A stretch of 7,946 nucleotides of DNA, from NCBI GenBank assembly GCA_902783755.1, contig CACZSC010000103.1, positions 1 to 7,946 on the forward strand, read 5' to 3'. Positions 6,214 through 7,946 of this stretch are shown here, in pieces. Under the pieces are notes generated by a model. The model was given only the letters and a program-made list of their open reading frames with translations. It was not told the DNA's origin and did no database searches. The DNA is from an uncultured Ruminococcus sp. GTDB taxonomy: Bacteria; Bacillota; Clostridia; Oscillospirales; CAG-272. The position numbers and the translations under genes were made by a program. How positions within the stretch are numbered: position 1 is the stretch's first letter; each line of letters opens with the position of its first letter.

Positions 6214-7551
6214 TTATTTCAGTTTTTTGTTAAGAGCTTTCCTGTGATCTTCATATCCCGGTTTTCCGAGAAGAGCATACATGTTTTTCTTATACGCCTC
6301 GACGCCGGGCTGGTCGAATGGGTTCACTCCCATCATGTACCCGGATATCGCGCAGGCCAGTTCGAAGAAGTATACGAGATATCCGAAGGAATACTCGCTT
6401 CTGTCTTCCACTTCCACCACAAGGTTGGCGACCCCTCCGTCGTTGTGCGCGAGGAGCGTCCCCTTCATGGCCATGTCATTGACGAAGGACAGATCCTTCC
6501 CTGAAAGGAAGTTAAGACCGTCTATGTTTTCGGGATCGTTCGGGATCTTCACTTTGTCAGACGCGTTCTTTATCTCGATGACCGTCTCGAACATGGTCCT
6601 CATGCCGTCCTGGATGTACTGGCCCAGGGAATGAAGGTCCGTGGAGAATATCATCGAAGACGGATAGAGGGACTTGCCGTCCTTGCCTTCGCTCTCTCCG
6701 AACAGCTGCTTCCACCACTCGCACATCATCTGGAGCGCGGGTTCGTAGGAAACGAGGACCTCTATGACCTTGCCCTTGTTGTACAGTATGTTCCTTATGG
6801 CCGCGTATCTCACGCAGTCGTTGTCCATGGAGAATTTCTTCGTGTAGGCTGTTCTTGCGGCTTTCGCTCCGGCCAGCATCTTCGAGATGTCGCAGCCCGC
6901 CACGGCGATGGGAAGAAGGCCCACGGCCGAAAGGACCGAATAGCGTCCTCCGACTCCGTCCGGAACGACGAAGGTCTCATATCCCTTGCTTTCGGAAAAC
7001 TCTCTCAGCTTTCCCTTTTTCCTGTCAGTGGTAACGAATATCCTCTCTCTTGCGCCTTCTTCGCCGTATTTTTTCTCGAGCATTTCCCTGAATACCCTGA
7101 ACGCCACGGCAGGCTCGGTTGTGGTCCCGGACTTCGAGATCACGTTGACGCATATGTCCTTTCCCTCGCAGATGCGGAGCACATCGCTCAGAGCCGAGGG
7201 GCTGACGGAATTCCCGGCAAAGTATATATCCGGAGTTTCCTTCGGAAGATTATTGTACAGCGGAGATCTGATGAATTCTATGGCCGCTCTGGTACCTAGA
7301 TATGAACCGCCTATCCCGATCACCACGAAAACGTCGCAGTTCTTCTGGATCCTTTTCGCTGCTTTCTTTATCCGAGTAAACTCTTCCCTGTCATAGCTGA
7401 CGGGAAGATCCAGCCATCTGAGAAAATCCGAGCCCGCCCCGGTCCCGTTTCTGACAAGGCCGAATGAAGCCTCCGCGATATGGGATATCTTGCGGATCTC
7501 ATCCTCCGCCACGAATCCCTGAACATACCTGTCATTAAGCTTGACTGACAT
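6214..7551 (-). CDS. pgi: Glucose-6-phosphate isomerase
   Basis: Pgi interconverts glucose 6-phosphate and fructose 6-phosphate in glycolysis and gluconeogenesis. The 445-residue product has the length of the Firmicutes type (about 450), shorter than the E. coli enzyme. Visible motifs are GIGGSYLGTRAA (79-90), the sugar-phosphate loop SKSGTTTEPA (139-148), family signature 1 DGVGGRYSVLS (198-208) and signature 2 ending FDQPGVEAYK (412-421). Glu286 in GESEGK, His307 in STDLHSLGQ and Lys421 have the same mutual spacing as the catalytic Glu, His and Lys of the Bacillus enzyme as I recall it. The frame is open upstream, but MSVKLNDRYV is the family-like start. The only good ribosome binding site, GGAGGT (7564-7569), lies 12 bases before it, which is longer than normal. 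The P-loop protein gene follows 13 bases downstream. Confidence 0.96.
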   Translation of the reverse strand: MSVKLNDRYVQGFVAEDEIRKISHIAEASFGLVRNGTGAGSDFLRWLDLPVSYDREEFTRIKKAAKRIQKNCDVFVVIGIGGSYLGTRAAIEFIRSPLYNNLPKETPDIYFAGNSVSPSALSDVLRICEGKDICVNVISKSGTTTEPAVAFRVFREMLEKKYGEEGARERIFVTTDRKKGKLREFSESKGYETFVVPDGVGGRYSVLSAVGLLPIAVAGCDISKMLAGAKAARTAYTKKFSMDNDCVRYAAIRNILYNKGKVIEVLVSYEPALQMMCEWWKQLFGESEGKDGKSLYPSSMIFSTDLHSLGQYIQDGMRTMFETVIEIKNASDKVKIPNDPENIDGLNFLSGKDLSFVNDMAMKGTLLAHNDGGVANLVVEVEDRSEYSFGYLVYFFELACAISGYMMGVNPFDQPGVEAYKKNMYALLGKPGYEDHRKALNKKLK

Positions 7552-7570
7552 CTGAAAAACACTACCTCCG

Positions 7571-7588
7571 AAGACGGGCATCCGTCTT
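7571..7588 (-). repeat. Perfect hairpin next to the pgi ribosome binding site
   Basis: AAGACGG and CCGTCTT form a perfect 7-bp stem with a 4-base loop in the pgi leader. The stem ends one base before the GGAGGT ribosome binding site. It lacks a T tract at the proper distance, so it is not a normal terminator. It might stabilise the mRNA or affect ribosome access, but no known regulatory RNA class fits. Confidence 0.55.
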
Positions 7589-7635
7589 TGTAACATTCGA
7601 AAACTGTCGGGAGCACACACTCCCCTACGTTAATA

Positions 7636-7664
7636 ATTGTACATCATGAAGGGCAGGTTTTCAA
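7636..7664 (-). promoter_or_regulatory. Sigma-A-type promoter of pgi
   Basis: On the minus strand, TTGAAA (7664-7659), a 17-base spacer and TACAAT (7641-7636) make a near-consensus promoter. The start would be near 7629, leaving a leader of about 78 bases before the pgi ATG. The spacing and the downstream gene both support the call. Confidence 0.82.
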
Positions 7665-7680
7665 TACTGTTATGAGTATT
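7663..7680. promoter_or_regulatory. Inverted repeat abutting the pgi -35 box (possible operator)
   Basis: AATACTGTTATGAGTATT has perfect 6-base arms (AATACT/AGTATT) separated by 6 bases. The right-hand end on the minus strand overlaps the first two bases of the pgi -35 element. That position suits a dimeric repressor or activator site. No T tract follows, so it is unlikely to be a terminator for the upstream gene. I do not recognise the regulator, and an 18-base palindrome could arise by chance. Confidence 0.4.
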
Positions 7681-7723
7681 CCCGCATTATCGGCGAAATG
7701 CCCAAAGCCCGCGGCTCAGAGGC

Positions 7724-7946
7724 TTATCTTATGCATTCATTGTAGAAAGACATTATGAATTCCATGAACTCTTCATCAAGCTCATTTACCCTGGCCTTGT
7801 CGAGAACACCATGCTGCTCGGCAAGGTACCTCGCCGCCTCCGCAGTGTTCCAGGCTGTGGAATGCTCCGCCCTGTATTCCTCATCCACAAGCAGCAGATG
7901 GACTCCCGCGGCAGGCCTGTCCACCAGCGCGCTGTACAGGCTTATG
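7724..7946 (-). CDS. C-terminal part of an unidentified protein (partial)
   Basis: The frame is open from the right edge of the window to a TAA stop at 7724-7726. It gives about 74 residues of the C-terminus, ending FIMSFYNECIR. A GTG at 7924 could be read as a start, but in-frame sense codons continue to the window edge and no clear ribosome binding site precedes it, so I treat it as the end of a longer gene. The visible part is mostly acidic and looks helical: DEEYRAEHSTAWNTAEAARY, then LDKARVNELDEEFMEF. No membrane segment, signal or catalytic motif is visible. I do not recognise the family. It is separated from pgi by 172 bases containing the pgi promoter, so it is probably a different transcription unit. 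Confidence 0.6.
   Translation of the reverse strand, partial: ISLYSALVDRPAAGVHLLLVDEEYRAEHSTAWNTAEAARYLAEQHGVLDKARVNELDEEFMEFIMSFYNECIR

Noticed and set aside
7690..7723. GC-rich stretch after the right-edge gene as its terminator
   Set aside because: Only a 4-bp AGCC/GGCT stem can be drawn and there is no proper T tract, so I could not support a terminator call.

Overview
The window looks like chromosomal DNA from an anaerobic, Gram-positive-type bacterium of the Clostridia/Firmicutes, possibly a gut or rumen lineage. Four things point that way: a secreted protein with three S-layer homology (SLH) repeats, strong AGGAGG-type ribosome binding sites, a small P-loop ATPase next to pgi (an arrangement I associate with Clostridia), and a ZTP-type riboswitch ahead of purine genes. 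Every gene lies on the minus strand, so the text below follows transcription from high to low coordinates. G+C looks slightly above half by eye. I saw no tRNA, rRNA, insertion sequence, CRISPR array or phage gene.

Layout in transcription order. (1) 7724-7946 is the 3' end of an unrecognised gene that enters from the right edge. (2) 5739-7680 is a two-gene unit. It has a promoter with an inverted repeat against its -35 box, then pgi (glucose-6-phosphate isomerase), then a 136-residue P-loop protein of unknown role, then a strong intrinsic terminator. (3) 4022-5616 is a single-gene unit with its own promoter and terminator. It encodes an exported protein with a CBM9/DOMON-like domain, a Thr/Pro linker and three SLH repeats. 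(4) 1-3964 is a purine biosynthesis operon. It has a consensus promoter, a leader with a ZTP (pfl) riboswitch and overlapping attenuator, then purE, purC, purF, purM and the first codons of a further coupled gene at the left edge.

The purine genes cover separate steps of de novo IMP synthesis: PurF (step 1), PurM (AIR formation), PurE (carboxylation, N5-CAIR to CAIR) and PurC (SAICAR). PurK, PurD, PurL/Q, PurN, PurB and PurH are not in the window. The riboswitch ties the operon to ZMP/ZTP, which accumulates when 10-formyl-tetrahydrofolate runs short. It should therefore raise purine gene expression under one-carbon limitation by blocking the leader terminator.

Two points stand out. The PurF has lost the recognisable glutaminase active site (Gly instead of the N-terminal Cys, with other glutamine-binding positions changed) but keeps the phosphoribosyltransferase motifs and the four expected Fe-S cysteines. 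The purE leader shows a complete riboswitch with a compensated pseudoknot and a terminator that shares bases with the aptamer. I found no wholly new multi-gene system. The least explained pieces are the pseudo-glutaminase PurF, the pgi-linked P-loop protein and the SLH-CBM9-like surface protein.
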